Both the position numbers and the translations under genes were made by a program. A DNA stretch of 64,000 bases from Pycnopodia helianthoides. Taxonomy: Eukaryota > Echinodermata > Asteroidea > Forcipulatida > Asteriidae. Under the pieces are notes generated by a model that saw only the letters and a list, made by a program, of their open reading frames with translations, was not told the origin of the DNA and ran no database searches. The stretch spans positions 14,224,452-14,288,451 of the forward strand of contig CM063260.1 in NCBI GenBank assembly GCA_032158295.1. Direction: 5' to 3'. The first letter of the stretch is position 1, and each line of letters starts with the position of its first letter. This document shows, piece by piece, positions 49,206 through 60,300 of the stretch.

Positions 49206-49599
49206 TTGCTAATGATAACGCACTCTACGTCAAATCTGTCCCATTATGATGTCATAAACAACTTCAAATAATTGTTGATGTGGCATTTTATATTTTATGT
49301 AGGACACTCAAGATGATGACAAGCCTCGGTGTGAAAGATGTACCTGCTTGACTGAAGAGAGAGCCTACGAGATGCTGCATCATCATGAATTCAAATACAT
49401 CATCTTCTCAATGCCTCCAGCTTCTTGAGTTGGTCAACTTTATTATTTAATCAATACTAGGATATTAAGGTATGTCTGTTATAACTTTTATCTATTGTAA
49501 AAAGGTCTGTTTACGTTGAGTCTTTGTAAAAACGGCATCTATTTGGAGAACATTCAGTAACAAAGTTGTTACTTACAAAAGCTATGAATAAAATCTGAT

Positions 49600-52040
49600 T
49601 TAAAAAGTTCTTGCGTAAACAGATCTTTATTGTTTGCAGTCTCAAAAGGGCATTGTCATCATGATCATAGTCTGCCTGTGGCTAGACATGGAAACATGAA
49701 CTCTCAACCAGTTACTACACAGTATGCGTGTGTTGACCGTCATAAGCACACAAAAGCTTTAAAAGGTGCCGTCATTATTATCGTAACTGGGTGAGAGTCA
49801 TAGAGTTATATTATAAGAACCTTAACTCTATGGTGAGAATTTGACAGCAACAGTGCCCCTTTAAGTTGTGGCTGTTTTTTTTTAAATGTAGTGTTTAAGA
49901 AATGCTTCAAACCGCAGTAATTATTCACGAACATTCCGTTACTTGATATAAATGTTTGGCATTCATGTAGAAGATGCTTTCTGCTCATGGAGTGTCCATT
50001 TGCAGAATTTCTATCTCAAGAACAATTTCAGCTGTAAGTTAGCAAGGCAAAAGGCTAACTTGCCAGCAGTTCTTCAGGCCTGGAGAATTACATTGATGCC
50101 ACGGAGGCCATGGCCTCTGTTGACCCTGGCCTTGGCCTCGGTGCCCCTTAAAAATGTTTCCCATACACTCAAAGATTTTCCAATGGAAGTGCCCTTCAAA
50201 TGAAAATTGCCTTGCCCTCTTAAAGACGAAATTCCGGGCTTGGTTCTTGTATTAAAGCACATGAGAGGGGCGGGCAACAAAGCAATCCATTATTAATGCG
50301 CACAGGCACTGTCAATATTTCTTGATCTTTTATGGAATGCACTTTTGCTTACACTTTTTTTACTGCTGTAGTAAGCACACAAATTTGCTGCCCAGAATCA
50401 GCTTTCTGAAATTGGGCCTACATGTATGTGTACAGTATACTGCACTTATAGTCTTTGATAGTAATTTTCATGTAAACAGATGTCAGCTTAGTTTGAGTCG
50501 TGCTCAAGGTGCACTTGGATAATTAGTTTGGTTTTATTTGATGATAAAATGGTTGAATTTACTAATGTTAAACGCATTAAGTAGAAGCAAAACATGTACA
50601 AACTAAGTTCCCCAAGTGCTCCTAAAAAACACCGATTATAACGATAGGTACATGTACCATTATATTTCTATTTCTTTGACTTACATGTAGAACAAATAAT
50701 GGCTGATAAAGATGTACTCTTAGCCCAACCCTTCATTAAAAATGTTAAATGAATGAACTGAACATACCAATTTTTCTGTGTTGTGTTAAAAGCTTTTAAT
50801 TGAGAATTATGTTGTAGTAAAAGAAGATGTGTATATAAAGCAGTTGATCACTAAATTGTAAGTCTGTGCAAATAAGCTTGTGTAAATGTAGCGATTTGTG
50901 TTTTCAAAATAACGCTACGACCTTAGTGTATGTATAGTACTGTTTAAAGCCTTAAATTATTTATTTTTATTTAAAAAAGGACATTTTTCAGGAAATATTT
51001 TGGCAGTAGAATGCTTGAGTCGTATAGAATACTTATTTTAGCCTAGATGTGTGTTTTACACTAATTTAAGACGTTTTAAGGACATAATCAAGCTATTTAG
51101 TGCTTTTTAGCAGTGAATTTGCGGTAAAAATAAAGAAATTTCGAAAATAAAAATATTTTGAAAAAATATTTAACGAGCGTGCGTTTCAGGCGATTTTAGA
51201 AAAATTAAAAACCATTAACAATATTTTTTTCATTTTTTTACTTAAAAATATTTTTTTTTAATGAAAAATGAAAATAATTAACGAGCATGCGTTTCAGGCG
51301 ATTTTAGGAAATCAAAAGACCGTTAATTTTTTTTTTTTTGGTAAAAAAAAATAAAAATAAATAAATTTAATTCAAAAAGAATTCTCGTCTTCCCTTTTCT
51401 GCCCCGTCCACCACCACCTCTCTCTCTCTCTCCCCTCCATCGTCCTCTCCGTGTCCACTCCTCCCTCTTGTGTATCTCCGCCATGTTGCCTCCTCTTCTT
51501 TGCGTCCTGTGGGGTCCGTGTGCGTTCCTCTTGCGAGCGTGTCATCATCTTGTCTTGATCTCTTGGTCTTGTCCTTGCCGGGGTTCGAACCCATGCAGGT
51601 CTTCCGATCCTGTTCCATAAGGCGTGCGCTTATCCACGAGGCTACCGCGTCTTCCGGGTTCGGACATACATTTTTGGACCTGATATATATTAGAATAGAC
51701 TTACTGAATTAACATAAACGTTAATTATACGGGAAAGGGCGCCCTCTGTTGATGTTATTTATTTTTAGTATTTATTTTATTTTATTGATAATGAGCGCCC
51801 TCTATTGACCTAGATTGATGATTGTTTTGGACACTAAAAAAAAGGAAATTTTTTTGACTGAATAAAATGTAAAAACAAAACACCTAATTATTTGTTGGTT
51901 GCTTTACTCCTGAGAAGTTATTTTCCAGATTTTAAGTAATTTTCCTCAATTATTTAAATTAAATTACATTCAATTCAAACACAAAACTGAATAAAAGATT
52001 CAATGAGAAAAAGTATTACATTTTCATTTGCAAAGTATGT
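49600..52040. other. Repeat-containing intergenic stretch
   Basis: A fragment of the dispersed repeat of 15945-16038 lies inverted at 50090-50225 (ccttggcctcggtgcccctt, ttttccaatggaagtgccct). A partial family A end is at about 50370-50420 (tttctgaaattgggcc). A direct duplication of aatttaacgagcgtgcgttt-type sequence (ttaacgagc-tgcgtttcaggcgatttta) occurs at 51170-51200 and 51278-51308. A SINE lies at 51380-51660. No coding region was recognised. Confidence 0.5.
51380..51660 (-). mobile_element. tRNA-derived SINE
   Basis: On the minus strand the head reads ggtagcctcgtggataagcg (A-box) and, about 45 bp on, gggttcgaacccc (perfect B-box, 51580-51592). The body becomes purine-rich (gagagagagagaggtgg) and ends near an A/T-rich tract. 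The tRNA-like arms are incomplete, so it is not a functional tRNA. Confidence 0.7.
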
Positions 52041-52049
52041 CATTTTATT

Positions 52050-54420
52050 TATTATATCATTTGAGATTTTACAAAATATTTATTTTATAATAAAGTTTTA
52101 ATGGGAAAGTAAATATTGTCATTTAGATACACTTTGAAGCTCCAAACTAAATGCACACTAAGTTCATTGTAAATAACCTAAAAAAAACACTCAGAAACTT
52201 TCTTGTTTAAATGCATCACGATTTAAAGGCCACGCTCTCGTCTTAGTGCTCATTTTATACTGAAGTACAAAAATTAGTTGAATTTAAAACTTTGCATGGT
52301 GGCAATTAATCTCATAAATATATCTCATTATTGAAATTCCAATGAACTGTGTTTGAGTTATTTCACCACTGGATCTTTTCAATACCCACCCCCCCCCCAC
52401 CTTAACCATAAGACAGATTTATTTACTTGGTGTTGAACAAAAACCTTACTTTAGATTATACACAAGTTAGTTCTGTAACTACAGGAACAAAATTATTGGA
52501 ATGGAATATCCAGAATGTTGTGTGAAAGCTGAAATAATCAAAGTGGGGGCGGGGGGGGGGGGGGGGGTGGCAGAGGTCTGAAGAGAGTCGATAAGAAAAG
52601 TTGCTCTGAGCAGCCATTTTGTCAATCACGTGACTTCAAATAAACGGGTGCTCCCTCTGCACAAGAGTTTTCAATGCAGAACTCAAGATGCTGTAGACTC
52701 AAGAGGAACGAAGACTTGTAGCAGGGTCTCCTGTGTACAATACTCTACAACTTCAAGTCAGCAATGACTTCTACACAATGTCAGGTAATGTAGGATCCAT
52801 TGGTTGATGGTCCACATAGTATTCCTTTCTCCGTTGGATTCAAGAGATCCACATTAGCTCAGTTGGGTGGATCCGAACATCGTTCCTTTTTCCATAGTTT
52901 TGATGGACAGCATGTCTACAACCAAAAAATACCATTAAAAATTAATTTCAATAAATTCCTTTGACCAAATGAGGACACCACTGAAGGACTGGAACCTAGT
53001 CCATAGAAAACATGTTTCATTTCATCAATCAATGTAAAACTTTTCTTTGCTTATCTAGAACATAAGCTTAAAGTCGCACAAATTTAAGTCAACTCATCCA
53101 TTGAGTCAGTGGAAGTTGTAGAGTGTTCAGTTATTTTGTAGTCAGTCATTTTGGGTTCCTTCCATTATTAAAAGCAATGGATCGAAAGAGACATTGGAAG
53201 GACTGATATTAAGCCAGTTAAGCCTGGTCCATTATTGAATATCAGACTTTATTTGCTGTACTCTGTTTTACTGAGTATAACTTAAGTATCTACATGTAGC
53301 TCTCAGTCAAAGTTTTGTGGAGTAAATGAAAACATAGGTCCCTTACCTGACGTGATGTATTGAGATACTGGCTGACTAGGGCAGTTCTCCCAGCCTCCAC
53401 AACTCAGAGATGAAACTCAGCATCCATTTTGGAGAGGCACTGGCTGACTGAGTCACAATCGTTTCTGAAGAATCAAGTGAAACAGAAAATTGTACACAGA
53501 TCATAAACTTCAAAACACTTGTTTTTGTTTACCCTCACCATGTCAGTTAACTACAATTAGTCTGATTCTAATTTCTACATGACAACAAAATGCAGTAAAA
53601 AGATTTTATGGCAATATAAAATAAAAACTGTATCTAACAATCCAATGTGGTTTGAATGTCATGTCAGTCTCATGATTCAAAGGGACATTCCCAATTCAAC
53701 CCTGAATTCTCCAGCCAGTGAACTCACTGAGAACAACAGGATGGTACTAACACAGTCCAACAGTTAACCAGTCAACACGTCACTGTGACTTTACTTACAA
53801 AACATGCTTCACTTCACCACATCATGCCCAACATTCTGGGCCGAGCCGAGTGTGAAACCAATGTACAACAGTAGATTGTCATTGGTCTATACGGCCGTCT
53901 ATACCCTGAATTTTATTAAAAAGTCCCTAGCTACATACAATGAATTGAAGTTATCACTGTCAGTGTCGGAATTGTGTGACATTGCGTGGTTCGTGGCTCA
54001 CCTGAGTTACCATGGTAAAACAGTCAGTACACCTCTGTAGTCTGTACACAATCACAAAGTGTCAGAAAATTGGAAGCAAAAACCCCAAAGTTGGCAGCTT
54101 ATCGGACGAGACAGCTACGTAACATACCTTTAACACATGGAGTGATACTTCCGCCATTGATGAACAGCTAGTGAAGCATTTATGGATGGTCTTGATTCTT
54201 GAAGGAGATATTGTAGAAGTTTTTGACATTTTATTGACATCAAATCTCCCTCCATGATTGACTGTAGCATTTTTGAACAACAGAGGGCGCAAATGGGAAT
54301 CTGTCTCATCCACAACTGCAGAGGGCGCAATAGCTTGAAATAATTATTTAAGTTTTGAGAGTTTTGCACGCAGGAGCTAAAACAATGTCAAAATGTAAAC
54401 AATAAATTTACCCAAAAATG
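52050..54420 (-). ncRNA. Possible spliced non-coding transcript
   Basis: The minus strand has an ordered set of splice signals. A donor TTAAAG|GTATGT is at 54128. An acceptor AACTCAG at about 54004 and a donor TTTT|GTAAGT at about 53800 follow. Then come an acceptor TTCTTCAG at 53464, a donor GTCAG|GTAAGG at 53347, and an acceptor GGTTGTAG at 52915, with TTTATT (AATAAA on the minus strand) near 52040. Joined exons have stops in all frames. Two copies of agagggcgcaa sit near the proposed 5' end (54282, 54313). The signals are seen; that they are used is inferred. Confidence 0.3.
52540..52567. repeat. G homopolymer tract
   Basis: The sequence is gtgggggcggggggggggggggggt-like, a mononucleotide run prone to sequencing and assembly error. 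Similar runs are at 60524-60534 and 63699-63708. Confidence 0.9.
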
Positions 54421-54429
54421 TAAGGAGAC

Positions 54430-56930
54430 CGGCAGAATCAGTGCATATCAAGCATACAGATGGAAGAGCCGATGCAAAAATCGTGGTGTCCAAAAGGCCT
54501 ATATCCAGCTGAATAAATCAAAGTAACTATGGGTAGGATTCTGAGCGGGGAACCTCTGTCCCCCGATGCAGTTGAACAACTCTGAAAATGTATAAGCAAG
54601 GGGAATAACTTCGAATAGACTCATTACGATTAACCAAGTTAGGTTTTTGTCTTTTTATTGAACCAATTTGTCTTCTTGACGATATCATAAAAAACAAATA
54701 CACGCAATAAATTAATTGAAATATTGTTACACATTCCAATGGCAGCTTTCACAGTTAGAATCGACACAGATGAGAAGTAATTCTACATCAGTTGAAGAGC
54801 GAAATTGTAGTTATGTAATTACACATAAACAATTAAATAAATTGGAACAAACAGCTATAAACGTCTTAGTTCTTTTCTATGTATATGTATTTTTTTATTA
54901 ACTACATTAAACGTTGTGGCCACCAAATATTTTCAACTTTACTTGAGGCTTTAGTACTGGGCGGAACCGCCTTTATATACGCTTGAACGTTAAGGCCTTT
55001 CGATTAAATAGTGTTCAACCAATGTTACTTCATAATATACAGATTTATTTGTTGAGAAACACCGAGAATAGTCTGAGTCAAAACAAACAAATAAATAAAA
55101 GACATTCACTTAATTAACAGTGGGAAAAAAACTGACAGAATGACTTCACTTCCGCAGTTATCTGCGTACTATTACGTAATTAATTAGAATGGAATATATA
55201 AATTAGACATAATATTATTAATACATAAATATATTGTTCAATAAATACTTTAAGTTATGATTATTTACAATACCTCATATCTTAGTTTGGGAATGCAGAG
55301 AAAGACTGTCGTTATGAGATAAGTTAAAGGAACATTACGAATTGGTAATAAAAAAATATTAAAATATACTTTTTGATCACAGATTTACATAAAACTTACA
55401 CGCTCTAATGATGATGATAGTAGAAAATGTCCCTTGAAATATTTCTGTCTGAAATGCCATACTTGATGAGAAATGATTAAACTAATTTTCTGATAGGAGT
55501 TTATCGCTCAGTGAGCGTTGTATTCATTTGTTGAATCTATATGATTTCATGCAAATGTGTAATCGGTTTTTCAATATTTTCTCGTGACCCAGATGGCCGA
55601 TCGATCTAAAACTTCTACAGGTTTGTCAGTTTATGTATATGGTGGATTACATAAAGTGATTACACTGCCAGCAACTGTTTTGTTGCAAAAACCAATTCTG
55701 TAATGTTCCTTTAAGTTAAGCTTTCAATTATAGTTTTGCTGCAGATCAAAGGAAGAACATATAAAACAAAATAATAGATTTTTCAAAATTCATTAATATA
55801 ATGATTAAACAATGATTAGATTTGAAAGCAACGATTCTCCCGACGTACAAAAGAATCAAAACTAATTTTGATTTCTTCTGCTCTGACGTGGCACAATATT
55901 AAAATCAACTGAACTTGAAGTTTGTTGGATATAATTTAATAAAATAAACAAAACAGAAAGCGTTCCGGTAGGCACATTCCAAAGAATCGAAAACATTTTT
56001 CAAGGCCTCTTTATATTTCCACGACATCTAAATGCTTTAAGATTGATAAGTTAACCCATTTCAAAATAATATATTGTGCAATTGTACACTTAACGTCCTC
56101 ATTCATGTACTTGTTCACCACCAACGTATTTTTTCCGCTTATCAAAATAAAGCAAAATAGAGATAGGAATAAACAATATACCTTTACCATGCTGCCACCA
56201 CCTTAGTCATGTTCTCTGTATCCAACAACAGCAATTAATGCTAATATTCATTGTACGAAAAGGAACCAGGCTATTTCTCCTTCCAGCCCCGCTTTGGTTA
56301 CGTTGGTTTGAATGAGAGAAAACTAAGATGGGTGCACCATGATAAAGGTCTATTACAGACAAGGCACAAGCCTTTGATGTACATTTTAGTTTAGTAAATG
56401 AAATCTCATACAGTACTTATAGTTTTGAACCTTTTAATCTTAACCAGTCTGCTGCTTTAAACTTTTGAAGTTACTTTAAATACAGCTGTGTAATCTGGAT
56501 TATATACATCTTAAATTTAACAGACTTAAAGGAGACATACACATTTAGTAAAATTACTTGTAAATGCACCATTATGACAAGAGTTCAGATAATGAAAGGA
56601 CATAAACGGGTCAGCTCATTTTAAAAGCAATGCTGTCAGGAAAGTTTTATTTAAGTTTAATTGTTTTTTAAAGGCTCTTCAATGTGATTCTTGTGGAATG
56701 TATTGTGAGGAATTTATCAAAACTATTTTATTCCTATTCTTTGTCATCATTTTACAGAAGCAATGATTGATGATTATTTCAAATGACTTTCTGAACGGAT
56801 TAAGTTCTTTTTTTCTCTCTAGTTTTATGCTAAATGCAGTCTTTGTTCGATTGTCTCTCAATACTCGAGTTGGATTGATCACTGCTTTTGGGTTCATGCA
56901 AATTATTGACAAATATGAATTAGTGTAGTG
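54430..56930. other. Intergenic DNA with one MITE
   Basis: This AT-rich stretch contains the family B element at 55324-55714. Otherwise I see nothing in it that I can name. Confidence 0.5.
55324..55714. mobile_element. MITE, family B, inverted relative to the copy at 19406-19799
   Basis: The left end ttaaaggaacattacga and the right end ctgtaatgttcctttaa are inverted copies. The word aag/ttaag on both sides may be a target duplication. The body matches the other copy in reverse, including tttatcgctcagtgagcg and gtgacccagatggccgatcg. Confidence 0.88.
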
Positions 56931-56934
56931 GCTG

Positions 56935-57296
56935 GTGAGCAGTCAGGCGGGCTCACGGACACAAGTTCTGGTGGCTGAGTCGTCAGAATGTGGGTTCGAA
57001 TCCCAAACTGGTCAAACTTGACACTTGTGTCCCTGAGCATGGCACTCAATCATAATTTGCTTCTCCTCACCCAGGAGTATAAATAGGAACCTACAAGGGC
57101 TAAAGTGGTACTGTGTTTGATTAACCCCTGCGCACCCAACATGTGTCAGGTTGCATGCTCCCAAGGGAGTTGAGAACATCACACAAATGATTTCAAGTTT
57201 GCCTAATGACCAGAGATAATACTTTTCTAGTGCCTTGAGCACCTTATGATGGACATGTGCACTTAATGCAACACTCCAATTTTATTATCATTTATT
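56935..57296 (+). mobile_element. tRNA-derived SINE next to the VWA5B-like stop codon
   Basis: A ggtggctgag A-box-like word is followed about 20 bp on by gggttcgaatccc, a perfect B-box (56992-57004). The tail ends in taatgcaacactccaatttt attattat. The spacing between boxes is short for a tRNA, so the head is deleted or rearranged. A related, decayed copy lies at 58385-58480. Minus-strand AATAAA words at 57281-57286 and 57291-57296, inside its tail, may serve as the poly(A) signal of the VWA5B-like gene. Confidence 0.65.
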
Positions 57297-57304
57297 ATGT
57301 ATTA

Positions 57305-60300
57305 TTAAGAGCTATACTTTCTTGATAAGACAATGACTTGATATGATGCAGCTTTCAGGCCAGGCAGATCATAGCCACGAGGTAACCTTTGGTCATTGAG
57401 CCAACGGTCAGCCTTAGCAGCAAGTAACTCCCACTCGTTAAAGAAAGAGGAACAATTATGCTCCAACCATGTCAAGGAAAGTACAGTAGCCCACATTCTA
57501 TTCTCCAAGACCTCCCCAACGGAATCATCGAGCCAAGACGCTTACTGCCTGGACTACTACAGGCCTCACTTTTCGTTGCGTTACTCTCAGTCTGAGATGA
57601 CTCAACGTGTGTCGAGTAAGTCATAGTCAGAGCACCTAGAACACATTCATCAGGGGATGAAAAACACGACCTCATTGTCTGGTATCCACTATCAGACTGT
57701 GGTAAAGTCGTAGGGACTTTAACGCCATCAAGTGGGCTTCCGACTGCTTTAACCTCATCGTCATATTTATCCTTCTCTTGGCTGGTGTAAGTTTCGTCAT
57801 TGTCAATGTTACTTGGACTTGATAATTTAGGATTTGTATCCATCTCACCTTCAAAGACACTTTCTTCATCACCGACAGCGATGCAGAGAGGAGAAGCTCT
57901 CTTCAGTCTCTCTAAGGGGATATCAAGAGCTTCCTGCAAGTTCCTGATCAAGCTCCCACGACCCATTAGAGAGCTGGACATTCACTAAAGCATGCAGCTC
58001 AACTGTCTCCATACTCAAGGTCCTCCCTCCTCCTTCCATCATATCGATAGCTCTGAAGAGTGGTTTCTTGGAGGGCATGGTGCTTAGACGGTTGCTAAGT
58101 TTGATGAGGCGAGTAGCTAGTTGCCATGGTTTGGCTTACTGATGTTGATATTTGTGAAAGACCCAGCAACAGACCCTGATAAAGTAAACATAAAACAAAA
58201 GTGGATAAAAAAGTCTTAAGCCTTTTAGAGAGTCTTCATGAAAGTAATATTGCTGTTTGTGTGAGATAAAAAATTGTCTGCAATCCAAGTAAAACAGAAA
58301 TCATTAAATTGGGGGTAAAATCAATGAACAGGACATTAGACATGCTTAAGCATGTTATGGCAGAGCAGTCTAGCAGACCAAATTCAAGTAGTGGTGGCTG
58401 AGTTTATCACAATGTTGGTTTAGTTCTCGGTCCTGACTCTTGTGTCCATGAATAACACACTTAACTAGAATTGCTCCTTGGGTTTATATCCTGACTTAGG
58501 CCGAAATAGAAGTACAGGTAGACCTTTATAATTTAATGTACATGACTATCACAGATCAAATACAATAAATGGCAATGTTACACTTCACGTTTGTTTCGCA
58601 TAGTACATTTCCCTTTGGTATTTCAACAGCACTATCTACATTACAATTCTGAAATAGCAGTAGAGTGACTTCACATTGGCTATGCCTGTTAACTGCACAC
58701 TTTACCTTTGGCTACTTAAACAGCCGTATATCTAAATTACAAATTTATGAAATAGCAGTTGACTCACATTCTGGTGTATCATGTGACGTCCACGTAGGAC
58801 TATTAGCATGTGGGAGATCCAATGAGTGAGAAGCAGAGTAGGGCTGAGATTGTGATTGGCTGAACTCACCGAGTCCGATCGACCTGATTTTACAAGAGAA
58901 ACAAGGATGAAAATAATTTGGGCACTGGAAAGTACACAATGCTTATCACACATCGGTGTAAGGTTAAAAAAAACGCAAAAAAACCTTTAGGCCAAAAACA
59001 AAACAAAACATGTTAAGCGCCCCCGCCCGCTTCCTTTTTAGAGGCCGCCTCCCTTTTTTTAAGGATCAATTTTTACGATCTCTGACAACAAAAATCAAAT
59101 TATAAAATACATAAACATCGTACTTTGACTATAGCACATAGAAAAAACAAACGAAGAAAGCTGGCAACCATCTTAAAAAATATCTCGGCCGGTTGTCTTG
59201 AAAAACGTGTCGTGCGGCCATTAAAGAAAAAAAAAGAAAAAGGGCCCGCCTCCTCCTCTTTTTCAAAAAGGCAGGACGCTAAACATTCTTTTTTTCCCCG
59301 CCTTATCCCCAAGGCAATTCTATTAGAAACACTTAGAATAATATTTTACACATAAACTTGACAAAACTAATTTTATACAAGGTGTCAAATGACTTGTCCT
59401 TTGGACTTTAGCCTAAATAATGAAAATCTTGTCAGTAATGTTCATGAAAGTTTACCGAGTCCTGACGAGAACCCATCTTCTTCAGAATCAGTGAATGATG
59501 TAGAAATTCGACGTCCTAGTCCTTTACTGTAGCCAAAGCGGATTGAACGTCTACCCACAGGCTTGGATATACGAGGCGTTGGTTGGATCACCTTAGCACA
59601 AAAGGAAATGAAGAAATCATTGAATACAACTGAATCGTGATCCAGGTGAAGGTACTTTTAAACTCATCAGCATACAGCAACAGCTGAGGCCAGCATTCTC
59701 CTGAAGACAATCAGAGCATACTGATCGACAAATCGGTGTTAATCCGCCGGTTCTTTTCACAGACCCGCAACAACCCATACAGAGAGTTTTACGTACATGG
59801 TATTTTTGCAAACCTTGCTGGATTGCAATTGAATTTCATAAGGATTTACAACTCGTTCCTGTTTTCACTACAAATGTTTCATGGATCCCAGGCAGAAAGT
59901 GGGCTACCTGATTAAATAAGACCAATGAATAAATAACCAATTAAATAATATTCTTTCTATTTGATAGGTGTTATCTACCTGTATTGGTGACGGTAGTGGC
60001 TCTAGAGTCTCCTGATCGACAGATACAAAGGCTGTGTGTCGACAGATAACATTTGCTGCTTGAGAAACCTCCAACATCCGGGTCCGAATCTTCATCAACT
60101 CCTCAGAAGTAGACTCGGAAAAACTTCTCTTGTCATCTGAAATAAATGAGCAGTGTATGTCACTTATCAAATTACAAAGCTTAATAATAATAGTACAGCA
60201 CTATTTGCGAGAACATAAAGCAATTATTTTGGGAGAAGATGTCAAGTTAGAGTTAAAAAAAACACATTCACATTTTCAGACAATGATCACTCACTCACTC

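Larger units (their letters stand above)
45391..49590 (+). ncRNA. Possible spliced non-coding transcript with an NRF1-type promoter
   Basis: GCGCATGCGCA, an NRF1 palindrome, lies at 45398-45408 in a small CpG-rich patch. Candidate exons are about 45410-45510 (donor CTT|GTAAGT), about 47325-47443 (acceptor ACTACAG, donor G|GTAAGT) and from about 49303 (acceptor ATGTAG), with a further GTATGT at about 49469 and AATAAA at about 49585. No frame stays open across these exons beyond short peptides. The splice and promoter signals are seen; the transcript is inferred. It could be the leader of a gene whose coding part I failed to find. Confidence 0.3.

Noticed and set aside
48282..49271. Open frames of 115-190 codons with a repeated peptide (ICINPNHALHLPAFQDT)
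   Set aside because: They are translations of the 80-84 bp tandem repeat. The unit length is not a multiple of three throughout, and different frames give equally long products.
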